From VBDM01 sp035702665 (GTDB lineage Bacteria > Pseudomonadota > Gammaproteobacteria > Burkholderiales > SG8-39): 15,851 bases of DNA. Positions 10,213 through 15,851 of this stretch are shown piece after piece; the stretch's first letter is position 1, and each line of letters opens with the position of its first letter. A model generated the notes under the pieces. The model was not told the DNA's origin and searched no databases. It was given only the letters and a program-made list of their open reading frames with translations. Position numbers and translations under genes: made by a program. The stretch is from the NCBI GenBank assembly GCA_035702665.1, contig DASSQD010000024.1:1-15851 (forward strand). Direction: 5' to 3'.

Positions 10213-10840
10213 CTCCCTTCAGCGCGGCGGCGACGATCGGCTTCGCCCAGTCGGGGGTGCGCGCGAGGTCGTCGGGGTTCCTGATCTTCCCCTTCTCCAT
10301 GTGCAGCACGAGCAGCGGCTCGGGCGCCCGGCCTCTCGCGGGATCGGCCTCCGCGCTGTTGTCGTAGACGCGAAGCGACGCCAGCTTGGGGAGCAGGTGA
10401 ACGAGATTCAGCCGGCTGTGCTCGTAGCGGCGGCGTATGTCCGCCTCGGGGATGTCGTGGCCGCCGGCGCGCACCCGGGCGCGCACGCGCGCGAGGTGGA
10501 GCTCGGGGCTCGCGAGCCCGATGTAGAGCACGTGCACCTCGGCGCCGCGCTCCGCGGCCTCGCCGAGCAGCCGCGCGAGCGTGCTCCCGCCGAGCGTGGT
10601 TTCGAAGGCGAAGTCGAGGCGCTCGGCGACGGCGCGCTCGAGAAGCCGCCGGCCCTGGTGCCAGGCCGCCGCGTTGGCCTCCGACGGCCTCAGGCCCGGC
10701 CGCGCGGCGATCAGCGCGCGCGCCGCTTCGTCGGGATTGTAGTACTCGCCGCCGTACGCGCGGACCGCGGCGCCGCCGATGCTGCTCTTGCCCGCGCCGT
10801 TGACGCCGGCGAGGACGTGGATGCGCTGCGGTTCGATTAT
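10205..10840 (-). CDS. Zeta-toxin-like P-loop kinase lacking a standard start codon
   Basis: The frame encodes a complete small AAA/zeta-toxin-type kinase of about 211 residues. It has a Walker A AGVNGAGKSS (Lys18 counting from 10840), YYNPDEAARAL, the AFETTLGG strand, the arginine-rich GGHDIPEADIRRRY segment, and VYDNS near the end. Zeta toxins phosphorylate UDP-activated sugars; COG4185-type relatives are less well defined. No ATG, GTG or TTG occurs in frame before the P-loop. The first standard start is GTG 10537, which would delete the whole nucleotide-binding site. The natural start position holds ATA (10840-10838) overlapping the antitoxin TAA, where ATGA would be expected. The gene is therefore either started from ATA/ATC, silenced by one base change, or affected by a sequencing error. 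Its 3' end overlaps the DUF1330 gene by 8 bp. Confidence 0.75.
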   Translation of the reverse strand: MIEPQRIHVLAGVNGAGKSSIGGAAVRAYGGEYYNPDEAARALIAARPGLRPSEANAAAWHQGRRLLERAVAERLDFAFETTLGGSTLARLLGEAAERGAEVHVLYIGLASPELHLARVRARVRAGGHDIPEADIRRRYEHSRLNLVHLLPKLASLRVYDNSAEADPARGRAPEPLLVLHMEKGKIRNPDDLARTPDWAKPIVAAALKGVR

Positions 10841-11190
10841 CTTCGCCGCTTGCGCGCCCGCCTCGCGGCCGCCGCCCTGCCGAGCTCGGCCGGCGAAGCC
10901 CTGAACGCCGCCTCGACACCGCGCTTCGCCTTCGGCGACTGCATGCGCGCGAGGAGCGCGTCGAACTCGGCGTCGAGCTCGCCCAGGCTCTGCGCGCGGG
11001 CGTTCACCAGCGCCCGGAATTCCTCGTAGTCGACCAGCACCGCCCGGGGCGCGTCGTGGCGCGTGATCGCGACGGCGCCGCGCGCCGCCTGGTCGAGGAC
11101 GGTGCCGAATTCGTTCTTCAGGCGGGTCGCGGCGACGCTCGGGACGTCGACCAGCTCGCCGAGGCGGTTGCGGAAAGTCAGCGTGCTCAT
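10837..11190 (-). CDS. Phd/YefM-family antitoxin
   Basis: A 117-residue antitoxin and autorepressor of the Phd/YefM type. The DNA-binding and dimer part is seen in VPSVAATRLKNEFGTVLDQA and AVAITRHDAPRAVLVDYEEF. The C-terminal half, which should wrap the toxin, is longer than usual and ends in a strongly basic tail (RRARKRRR). ATG 11190 is preceded by GGAGG at a good distance; the frame continues upstream without support. The TAA stop overlaps the first codon of the toxin-like gene, the arrangement of a coupled toxin-antitoxin operon. A clear promoter with an overlapping palindrome lies immediately upstream. Pairing of a Phd-type antitoxin with a zeta-like kinase differs from the classical epsilon-zeta module. 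Confidence 0.88.
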   Translation of the reverse strand: MSTLTFRNRLGELVDVPSVAATRLKNEFGTVLDQAARGAVAITRHDAPRAVLVDYEEFRALVNARAQSLGELDAEFDALLARMQSPKAKRGVEAAFRASPAELGRAAAARRARKRRR

Positions 11191-11208
11191 GGGAATACCT
11201 CCGGAGCC

Positions 11209-11244
11209 ATTATACCCATATTGGCTATTTTGTACACAATAGCC
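11209..11244 (-). promoter_or_regulatory. Promoter and palindromic operator of the toxin-antitoxin operon
   Basis: On the minus strand a consensus -10 TATAAT (11214-11209) lies 17 bp from a -35-like TGTACA (11237-11232). That hexamer is the centre of a 22-bp palindrome (11223-11244) with 7-base arms GGCTATT and AATAGCC and only one mismatched pair. TGTACA is the core bound by YefM in the yefM-yoeB operator, so autorepression by the antitoxin at this site is likely. The predicted transcript would begin near 11202, almost at the GGAGG ribosome site. Confidence 0.82.
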
Positions 11245-11289
11245 CACTTGCGCCCGGCTTGAATGGCGGGGCTCCGGCCCCATCTGTGC

Positions 11290-11295
11290 GATAAT
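11290..11295 (+). promoter_or_regulatory. Possible -10 element of ssrA
   Basis: GATAAT lies 16 bp before the mature tmRNA 5' end, a fitting distance for a short leader removed by RNase P. No convincing -35 is found at 16-18 bp. The region upstream instead contains a small GC hairpin (GGGGC, TCCG loop, GCCCC; 11268-11281). The call rests on position and the hexamer only. Confidence 0.35.
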
Positions 11296-11311
11296 TGCAC
11301 GGCAAGAAATC

Positions 11312-11679
11312 GGGGGCGACCTGGTTTCGACGCGGGTATCGAAGCAGCACAGGGCATGCCGAGGACCAGAGCACCTCGTAAATCCATCTGGAAATCCATA
11401 AACGCCAACGACGAGCGTTTCGCTCTAGCCGCCTAATACCGGCTAGACGCTGCACTGGTTTGCTGATGGACCAGGCTCCCTAAAAGGAGTGCAGCGTCAT
11501 TCACATCAGCCTCTCCTCCCGGTCTGGCCGCTTGGCCGGGGGGATCCGTCGAAGCGGCTGGCCGAGCGTCAGCCTGCCGGTGGGCGGGCGCGAAGCGAGA
11601 TCCAAACCACCAGGCTAAGCATGTAGGCCTGACTGTGTAGGACTTGCGGACGCGGGTTCGATTCCCGCCGCCTCCACCA
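11312..11679 (+). ncRNA. ssrA: Transfer-messenger RNA (tmRNA)
   Basis: One-piece tmRNA of 368 nt that rescues ribosomes stalled on broken mRNAs and tags the product for proteolysis, acting with SmpB. The 5' end GGGGGCGACCTGGTTTCGAC and the 3' end, with a GCGGGTTCGATTCCCGC T-arm followed by CGCCTCCACCA, form the alanine-type tRNA-like domain. The first seven bases pair with the acceptor strand, including one G-U. CCA is encoded. The tag frame and several GC-rich pseudoknot-like segments lie between. It ends 5 nt before the stop codon of the convergent hslR gene, leaving no room for its own terminator outside that gene. Confidence 0.97.
11404..11436 (+). other. tmRNA proteolysis-tag reading frame
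   Basis: The resume codon GCC at 11404 opens the tag ANDERFALAA followed by TAA at 11434-11436. The C-terminal ALAA is the usual ClpXP recognition end. To my knowledge ANDERFALAA is typical of betaproteobacteria such as Bordetella, supporting the taxonomic placement. Confidence 0.93.
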
Positions 11680-11684
11680 CAGAC

Positions 11685-12086
11685 TCATTCGCCGGTGAAG
11701 CGATGGATCATGCGCCGGTTTCGCTTGGTCGGGCGGCCGTGCGTGTCATGCGCTGGATGCGGCCCAGCTCGACGCATGAGCAGCATGTGCTCCCGCCGCG
11801 AGCCGCTCTCCTTGTCCTCGGCATAGAGCTTCGCCGCCTCGGATGCCGGCCCGCGCCGCGCGGACACGCCGCGCACCTCGACCAGCCATTGCAGCTCGCC
11901 CAAGCGCACCTCGAGCCGATCGCCGGGCCTTACGCCCTTGCCCGGCTTTGTTCGCTCGCCGTTCAGCTTCACCTTGCCGCCATCGACCGCCCGCGCGGCG
12001 AGGCTGCGGGTCTTGTAGAAACGCGCCGCCCACAGCCACTTGTCGATGCGCAACCGACCAAGTTCGTTGTTTCCGTCGCCGGTCAT
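11685..12086 (-). CDS. hslR: Heat-shock protein 15, S4-domain ribosome-associated protein
   Basis: Hsp15 binds free 50S subunits that still carry a peptidyl-tRNA after abortive translation and helps recycle them. The 133-residue length matches E. coli Hsp15. The S4 RNA-binding domain occupies about residues 11-70 (LRIDKWLWAARFYKTRSLA, DGGKVKLNG, VRPGDRLEV). A basic C-terminal tail rich in Arg and His follows. ATG 12086 is chosen; an in-frame TTG six codons earlier (12104) is the alternative, and neither has an ideally spaced ribosome site. The gene converges on ssrA with a 5-bp gap. That another stalled-ribosome factor is the neighbour may be chance or functional clustering. Confidence 0.93.
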   Translation of the reverse strand: MTGDGNNELGRLRIDKWLWAARFYKTRSLAARAVDGGKVKLNGERTKPGKGVRPGDRLEVRLGELQWLVEVRGVSARRGPASEAAKLYAEDKESGSRREHMLLMRRAGPHPAHDTHGRPTKRNRRMIHRFTGE

Positions 12087-12187
12087 GCTCCAAGCATAGA
12101 CCAACGCGGGGGGCGAGAAAATCCTCGCGCTTATTTGCCCTGCTTCAGCAGATGAGGCGCGTTACATGACGAGATCGCACCACACCG

Positions 12188-13165
12188 TCACTTCGCAGCG
12201 ACCGTCACCGTCACGCCGTTGTTCGTCGGGTTCGAATCCGTCTGCGGGGACACGGTGTGGACCGATGCCGTGTTCACGATCTGCTGCGGAGCGCCGGGCG
12301 CCCTTACGGTGAGCGTGACCGCGACCTGACCCGCCAGGCCGCCGTTCTGCAGCTCGTTGAGCGGGCATGTCACCGTCTGTCCCACCACGGTGCAGTTATT
12401 CACGGCCACGGTCTGCTGCAGGAGCAGGTTCACGACCGTTACCGAGGAGCTGACGTACGTGAGCGAGTCCGGCAGCGTATCGACGAAGGTGATCCCGCGA
12501 TACGTGCCCCACGGTCCTGCGTTCTTGACCTGGTAGGTGTACGTGTAGGTCGAGCCGATGGCCGGGGAGCCCGTGCTCGCGGAGCCGCTGATCTGGATGT
12601 CGGTCGCTGCCGGGGCCACGACGTTGCTGTTCGTGATCACGGGAGTGGCAAACACCTGTTTCCCGGTCACGGGGCTGTTGTAGCCCGAGTACACCGAGTA
12701 GTCCGCCGGGCCGCCGGCGCCGGGGCGCAGCGTGACCGATCCGGAGACGCTCTGGCCCGGCTGGAGCGTCACGCCGGTGCTCGGCGTGCACCAGACGCCG
12801 AACTTGGCGATTTCCTCCGGGAACTCGCTCGCGCTCTGGCCGCCGCAGCCCGGAGAAAGGCTGATGAGCGTCGGTCCCGGCGGGTAGCAGTTGCCGCCGC
12901 CGCACCAGTCGCCCCAGTGGCTGCCGAGAATCACTCCAGTGAGGGTGGCGGTCGCGGAATTGTTGGTCGCAACCCAGGTGTAGGTGTTGTTCACTCCGAC
13001 GGCGTCGGACCCGTTGGACGACCACAAGCTGAGCGACAGCAAGCCGTCGGGAGAGGTCTTCTCCTGCAGCAGGGTTTGCGCATTCGCCGGCGCGGCGGAA
13101 CACAAGGCGAGCACCGCGGCCGCTGCGGCCAGTGCGCCCGAGAAAGTCGTCTTCGAGAACTTCAT
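12188..13165 (-). CDS. Secreted DUF11-type repeat protein
   Basis: A 325-residue exported protein with a clear signal peptide cleaved after ANA (residue 29). The rest is beta-rich and low in charge. The C-terminal half contains a DUF11-like domain: GSTYTYTYQVKNAGP, GITFVDTLPDSLTYVSS, VTCPLNEL and NPTNNGVTVTV. The N-terminal half looks like a related Ig-like domain (NTYTWVATNNSATATLTGV) with an added Cys-rich insert (WCGGGNCYPP, PGCGG, VWCTP). Paired cysteines suggest disulfides outside the cytoplasm. ATG 13165 has AAGGAAA at good spacing; a TTG two codons upstream is less likely. No anchor or sorting signal is visible at the C terminus. A hairpin with a T-run sits 36-69 bp before the start. 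Function unknown; an adhesive or surface-scaffold role would be speculation. Confidence 0.82.
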   Translation of the reverse strand: MKFSKTTFSGALAAAAAVLALCSAAPANAQTLLQEKTSPDGLLSLSLWSSNGSDAVGVNNTYTWVATNNSATATLTGVILGSHWGDWCGGGNCYPPGPTLISLSPGCGGQSASEFPEEIAKFGVWCTPSTGVTLQPGQSVSGSVTLRPGAGGPADYSVYSGYNSPVTGKQVFATPVITNSNVVAPAATDIQISGSASTGSPAIGSTYTYTYQVKNAGPWGTYRGITFVDTLPDSLTYVSSSVTVVNLLLQQTVAVNNCTVVGQTVTCPLNELQNGGLAGQVAVTLTVRAPGAPQQIVNTASVHTVSPQTDSNPTNNGVTVTVAAK

Positions 13166-13200
13166 TGGCAAATTTCCTTTAGGTTGGCGTGTTGCTTTTG

Positions 13201-13234
13201 AAAAACCGGGCGAGGCGAGCTGCGCTTCGCCCGG
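13201..13234 (-). terminator. Hairpin with T-run between the DUF5666 and DUF11 genes
   Basis: Read on the minus strand, arms CCGGGCGA (13234-13227) and TCGCCCGG (13213-13206) enclose a 13-nt loop and are followed by TTTTT (13205-13201). This is a good intrinsic terminator for the DUF5666 lipoprotein gene, whose stop is 84 bp upstream. Because it lies only 35 bp before the DUF11 start codon, it would act as a leader attenuator if the DUF11 promoter lies further upstream. Confidence 0.8.
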
Positions 13235-13317
13235 CTTGAGCGCTATGCGAACTTGAAATTAGATTGCTGAACTGCCGGTCTGCCATGCTGCATCGAGGTC
13301 ATTCCCACCCGACGCGT

Positions 13318-14364
13318 TCACATCGGCGGCATTGGCGGCGGCGTGAACTTCTTCACCTCTTTCGCGAGCAGCGAGCCGTCGGCCTGCTTGACGACTTCCG
13401 CCAGGGCGAAATCCCCCACCTTGAGATCGGCGAGACTGTTGATGCCCCGCTCGAACTGGGTGTTGGCGTCGGTCGTGATCTTGGTGCCGCCAATGGTGAA
13501 GCTGGTGGCGTCCACGGCGGTCACCTGGCCGGTGACGTGCATCTCCTCGGCCTCCCGATCGTCGCTCTGCAGCACGCGGATGCGGGTGGCGTTGATGCTC
13601 TTGTCGGCCTGAACGGCGCCGCGCACCAGCAGCCGATCACCGACCACGAGGTCGGCCAGCGTGAGCGGGGTGTCGCCCTTTGCGATCATGGTCGTGGAGC
13701 CGACGTTGACCATGATGCCGCCCACCGTCAGCGTATTCCCGGCGATCTGCGTGAGCGTGCCAACGAAGGCCGCGCGCTGGGCGTTCTTCTCCTGCTCCTC
13801 GATGCGGATCTCGCTGGCGGTCACGCTGCCGTCGGCGTTCAGCGTGCCTTCCACCTCGACCGGCGTGCCGAGCGTCAGGTCGGCGAAGGTGGCGGTGGCA
13901 CCGTCCTTGCCGATCATCGTGGCGTCGGTCACGGCCACCCTGCGGCCGGCGACGGTAAGGACCGTGCCGCTGACGGCGTCGATAGTGCCTTCGAATTCAG
14001 TTTCGGTCTGCTCGTTGTCCTCCGTGGCGTCGTCGCCGGACACGCTCACGCTCATGTGCCGGAACTCGCCCGAGACCACCGGCGGCATCGTCAGCACGGC
14101 GTTGTGCCCCTCGCCGCTGAATTGCAGCGTGGACGCGCCGGCGGGCACGTCGGTCAGCAGAAAGGCGCCGCCGGCGCCGGTGGTCGCCGCAGCGGCCATG
14201 CTCTGCATCCCGACCTGGACGCTCTGCGGTCCGCTGGCCGTCAACGTGCCCTGGACGACTCCGCCGTTCGACGACGGCATGCCGCCGGGGTCGCCGGACA
14301 TGCCGCACGCCGCGACGAGCAGCGCCAGTACCAGAACGCTTGGCAATCTTGTAGGAATCTGCAT
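13318..14364 (-). CDS. DUF5666 triple-repeat lipoprotein
   Basis: A 348-residue lipoprotein with a good lipobox, LLVAAC (Cys20). Residues about 36-85 resemble a small carboxypeptidase-regulatory-like beta domain (VVQGTLTASG, GAFLLTDVPAGASTLQFSG). Three DUF5666 beta-barrel repeats follow: about 124-188 (FEGTIDAVSGTVLTVAG), 199-264 (FVGTLTQIAGNTLTVGG) and 276-338 (HVTGQVTAVDATSFTIGG). Each ends with a GTPVEVEG- or GDRLLVRG-type strand. The acidic stretch GDDATEDNEQTETE separates the first domain from the repeats. The fold resembles OB-like beta barrels, but no function is established. ATG 14364 has GGAGA at good spacing and a promoter 55 bp upstream. It is divergent from the DUF6502 gene, with which DUF5666 genes are, to my knowledge, often paired. 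Confidence 0.87.
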   Translation of the reverse strand: MQIPTRLPSVLVLALLVAACGMSGDPGGMPSSNGGVVQGTLTASGPQSVQVGMQSMAAAATTGAGGAFLLTDVPAGASTLQFSGEGHNAVLTMPPVVSGEFRHMSVSVSGDDATEDNEQTETEFEGTIDAVSGTVLTVAGRRVAVTDATMIGKDGATATFADLTLGTPVEVEGTLNADGSVTASEIRIEEQEKNAQRAAFVGTLTQIAGNTLTVGGIMVNVGSTTMIAKGDTPLTLADLVVGDRLLVRGAVQADKSINATRIRVLQSDDREAEEMHVTGQVTAVDATSFTIGGTKITTDANTQFERGINSLADLKVGDFALAEVVKQADGSLLAKEVKKFTPPPMPPM

Positions 14365-14407
14365 GGTCTTCTCCGTAGGTGGTGGACTTCCTGGGGTTGT
14401 GATATAT

Positions 14408-14431
14408 TATTTGGGAAAAATATACCAAATA
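14408..14431. promoter_or_regulatory. Inverted repeat over the -10 of the DUF5666 gene
   Basis: TATTTGG (14408-14414) and CCAAATA (14425-14431) form a perfect 7-base inverted repeat with a 10-base spacer. It is centred on the minus-strand -10 at 14419-14424. A third arm, ATATTTGG at 14452-14459, pairs with CCAAATAT (14425-14432) at a 19-base gap, flanking the -35. The arrangement suggests repressor binding. Confidence 0.6.
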
Positions 14432-14446
14432 TTGAGGATCGGTCAA
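14419..14446 (-). promoter_or_regulatory. Promoter of the DUF5666 lipoprotein gene
   Basis: On the minus strand -35 TTGACC (14446-14441) and -10 TATATT (14424-14419) are separated by 16 bp, close to sigma-70 consensus. Transcription would start near 14412, giving a leader of about 48 nt before ATG 14364. The sequence is strikingly AT-rich for this genome. Confidence 0.65.
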
Positions 14447-14498
14447 GAACTATATTTGGACGCCAGTACCCTGTGATCAGCGCCATGAGGCAAAGGCC

Positions 14499-14528
14499 TT
14501 GACAAGTATGGATATTTTGGGATATCTG
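14499..14528 (+). promoter_or_regulatory. Promoter of the DUF6502 gene
   Basis: A consensus -35 TTGACA (14499-14504) is followed after 18 bp by a weaker -10, TATCTG (14523-14528). A start near 14535 would leave only about five nucleotides before ATG 14540, consistent with the absence of a ribosome site there. Confidence 0.5.
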
Positions 14529-14534
14529 TCCCAA
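14517..14534. promoter_or_regulatory. Inverted repeat over the -10 of the DUF6502 gene
   Basis: TTGGGA (14517-14522) and TCCCAA (14529-14534) are perfect inverted arms around the six-base -10 TATCTG. This is an operator-like site; it shares the TTGG/CCAA ends with the repeat over the opposite promoter. Confidence 0.55.
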
Positions 14535-14539
14535 CGCCG

Positions 14540-15412
14540 ATGAAGGTCCCAAGCCACCGAGCCCCGGAGATCTCGCGCGCGCTGACCGCCGCGCTGCAGA
14601 AAATCCTGAAGCCGCTGTTCCGCATCCTTCTGCGGAACAACATGTCGTTCAAGGCGTTTACCGATATCGCCAAGCGCGCTTATGTGGAAGTCGCGACCCA
14701 TGATTTCGGCATCCCGGGCAAGAAGCAGTCGGTGTCCCGCGTGGCCCTGCTCTCGGGCCTTACGCGCAAGGAAGTCCAGCGTCTGCTCGAGCTGGAACAG
14801 CCCTCGGACACCGAGGCCGGCGAGCGCTACAACCGCGCGGCCCGCGTCGTGGCGGGCTGGGTGCGCGACTCCGATTTCTCGGACGCATCGGGCAACCCGC
14901 GCGACCTGCAGATCTCCGGAGACGCTCCATCGCGCGGCGCGACGTTCGCCGATCTCGTGCGCCGCTACAGCGGAGATATTCCGTACCGCGCGGTGCTCGA
15001 CGAGCTGCTGCGCGTGAACGTGGCGGCGCGAATCGGCGAGGACTCGATCCGCCTGAACTCACGCGCCTACGTTCCCCAGGGCGCCGACACGGACAAGATC
15101 AACATCCTCGGCACCGACGTCTCCGACCTGGTCGCAACGATCGATCACAACATCCACCGTCGCGACGCCAAGGCGCGCTTCCAGCGAAAAGTCATGTACG
15201 ACAACGTGCCCGCCGAAGCCGTCGAAGCGTTCCGCCAGCTGAGCGCCAAGCAAGCGCAGCAGTTGCTCGAGCATCTCGACAAGTGGCTTGCCCGCCACGA
15301 CCGCGATACCAACCCCGCCGCGCCCGGAACCGGCCGCGTGCGCACGGGCGTCGGCATCTACTACTTCGAGGAAAACCTCGATTCGAACGAACCCGAGGAT
15401 CCGGAGCAATGA
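14540..15412 (+). CDS. DUF6502 family protein with HTH-like segment
   Basis: A 290-residue cytoplasmic protein of the DUF6502 family, function not established. The N-terminal segment (ALTAALQKILKPLFRILLRN, then MSFKAFTDIAKRAYVEVA) and GKKQSVSRVALLSGLTRKEV are the family hallmarks. Residues about 63-84 read like a helix-turn-helix recognition region, so a DNA-binding role is plausible but inferred. The C-terminal part is charged and alpha-helical (AVEAFRQLSAKQAQQLLEHL), with a short acidic tail. ATG 14540 keeps the whole family N terminus but has no Shine-Dalgarno site; ATG 14642 would remove conserved residues. It is divergent from one DUF5666 lipoprotein gene and followed by a second lipoprotein gene. 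Palindromes over both promoters fit a local regulator. Confidence 0.85.
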   Translation: MKVPSHRAPEISRALTAALQKILKPLFRILLRNNMSFKAFTDIAKRAYVEVATHDFGIPGKKQSVSRVALLSGLTRKEVQRLLELEQPSDTEAGERYNRAARVVAGWVRDSDFSDASGNPRDLQISGDAPSRGATFADLVRRYSGDIPYRAVLDELLRVNVAARIGEDSIRLNSRAYVPQGADTDKINILGTDVSDLVATIDHNIHRRDAKARFQRKVMYDNVPAEAVEAFRQLSAKQAQQLLEHLDKWLARHDRDTNPAAPGTGRVRTGVGIYYFEENLDSNEPEDPEQ

Positions 15413-15425
15413 AGCCCATTTCTTC

Positions 15426-15442
15426 CGGGGGACGGTCCCCCG
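15426..15442. repeat. Small GC hairpin between DUF6502 and the lipoprotein gene
   Basis: CGGGGGA and TCCCCCG form a 7-bp stem around a CGG loop, with no T-run, so it is not a typical terminator. Sequences of the GGGGGACGGTCCCCC kind resemble REP-like palindromes dispersed in some genomes; a single copy here cannot prove that. Confidence 0.45.
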
Positions 15443-15495
15443 ATATCACACTTACGGATGGAGCTTGGCGTCACCGCCAGGGAAGGACAACGAAC

Positions 15496-15851
15496 ATGCG
15501 AACCCGATGCTTTGCAGCTTTCTTTCTGACCGCAGCGCTGTCCGTCGCGGGATGCGGCGGCGGCACCGGCGGCACCGGAATGACCAACAACCCGACTCCC
15601 ACGACTTCCATCGGCACCATCACCAACTTCGGGAGCGTATTCGTCAACGGCGTCGAGTTCAACACGAGCGGTACGACCATCCTGCTCGACGACCATCCGG
15701 CGGCACAGAGCGATCTTCGCGTGGGCATGGTGGTGACCGTGAGCGGGTCGCGGTCGGGCAGCTCGGGCAGCGCCGCGCGAATCGACGTGGACGGCGCGGT
15801 AAGAGGGTTCGTCGAGGCGAAACCCGACGCCAATCACTGGACCGTGATGGG
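15496..15851 (+). CDS. DUF5666-type lipoprotein, 3' end outside the window
   Basis: The first 118 codons of an exported lipoprotein are visible; the gene continues past the window end. The signal sequence MRTRCFAAFFLTAALSVAGC has a good lipobox (Cys20) followed by a Gly-rich linker. The mature part begins with SIGTITNFGSVFVNGVEFNT and LRVGMVVTVSGSRSG, characteristic of a DUF5666 repeat. A second repeat starts at VRGFVEAKPDANHWTVMG. ATG 15496 is preceded by GGAAGGA. The same frame is open back to an ATG at 15409 that overlaps the DUF6502 stop as ATGA, but that start would place 29 polar residues before the signal peptide. Placed 83 bp after DUF6502 on the same strand, it is probably co-transcribed and is a second, diverged relative of the minus-strand DUF5666 lipoprotein. 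Confidence 0.85.
   Translation, partial: MRTRCFAAFFLTAALSVAGCGGGTGGTGMTNNPTPTTSIGTITNFGSVFVNGVEFNTSGTTILLDDHPAAQSDLRVGMVVTVSGSRSGSSGSAARIDVDGAVRGFVEAKPDANHWTVM

Noticed and set aside
10113..10919. A 268-codon minus-strand frame over the toxin-antitoxin region
   Set aside because: It is Arg-rich and without motifs, while another minus frame encodes the coherent P-loop kinase.
11268..11281. GGGGC-TCCG-GCCCC hairpin before ssrA
   Set aside because: It has no T-run and no gene to terminate; it lies in the promoter region and may be chance in GC-rich DNA.
12087..12187. Possible terminator between the DUF11 gene and hslR
   Set aside because: Only a 5-bp GCGAG/CTCGC stem without a T-run was found, too weak to call.

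Overview
The window reads as a high-GC betaproteobacterial chromosome, most likely Burkholderiales or a close relative. Four things point there: a Bug-type (tripartite tricarboxylate) solute-binding protein, the tmRNA tag ANDERFALAA, the gene order gyrA-serC on one strand, and mtaD-like/ompA-like/ubiG/gph running outward from the other side of gyrA. This is inferred from gene content only; no search was run.

Layout. (1) 25-1815 (+): a Bug solute-binding protein and a class II aldolase/adducin-family protein, probably a small uptake/catabolism unit. (2) 1839-6363 (-): a tight operon transcribed gyrA -> TauD/TfdA-like dioxygenase -> serC. The dioxygenase is the unexpected member; its start overlaps the gyrA stop by 4 bp. 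(3) 6506-10212 (+): a TRZ/ATZ-MtaD amidohydrolase, an OmpA-family lipoprotein followed by a strong terminator, then ubiG and gph (4-bp overlap) and a DUF1330 protein. (4) 10205-11244 (-): a Phd/YefM antitoxin and zeta-toxin-like kinase module with a clear promoter/operator. The kinase has no standard start codon: the expected ATGA junction reads ATAA. (5) 11312-12086: the tmRNA gene ssrA (+) and hslR (Hsp15, -), tail to tail 5 nt apart; both products act on stalled ribosomes. (6) 12188 to the window end: an exported-protein island with a DUF11-type secreted protein (-), a three-repeat DUF5666 lipoprotein (-), a divergent DUF6502 protein (+) with an HTH-like segment, and a second DUF5666-type lipoprotein (+) cut by the window edge. 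An AT-rich intergenic region between the divergent genes carries two promoters, each with an inverted repeat across its -10 element.

How it works together. Most of the centre is housekeeping: DNA supercoiling, serine/PLP metabolism, ubiquinone synthesis, 2-phosphoglycolate removal and ribosome rescue. The parts most likely to hold undescribed biology are the DUF6502/DUF5666/DUF11 island, which looks like an autoregulated envelope system of unknown function, and the toxin-antitoxin module whose toxin start appears lost or non-canonical. No tRNA gene, insertion sequence, CRISPR array or origin was seen.
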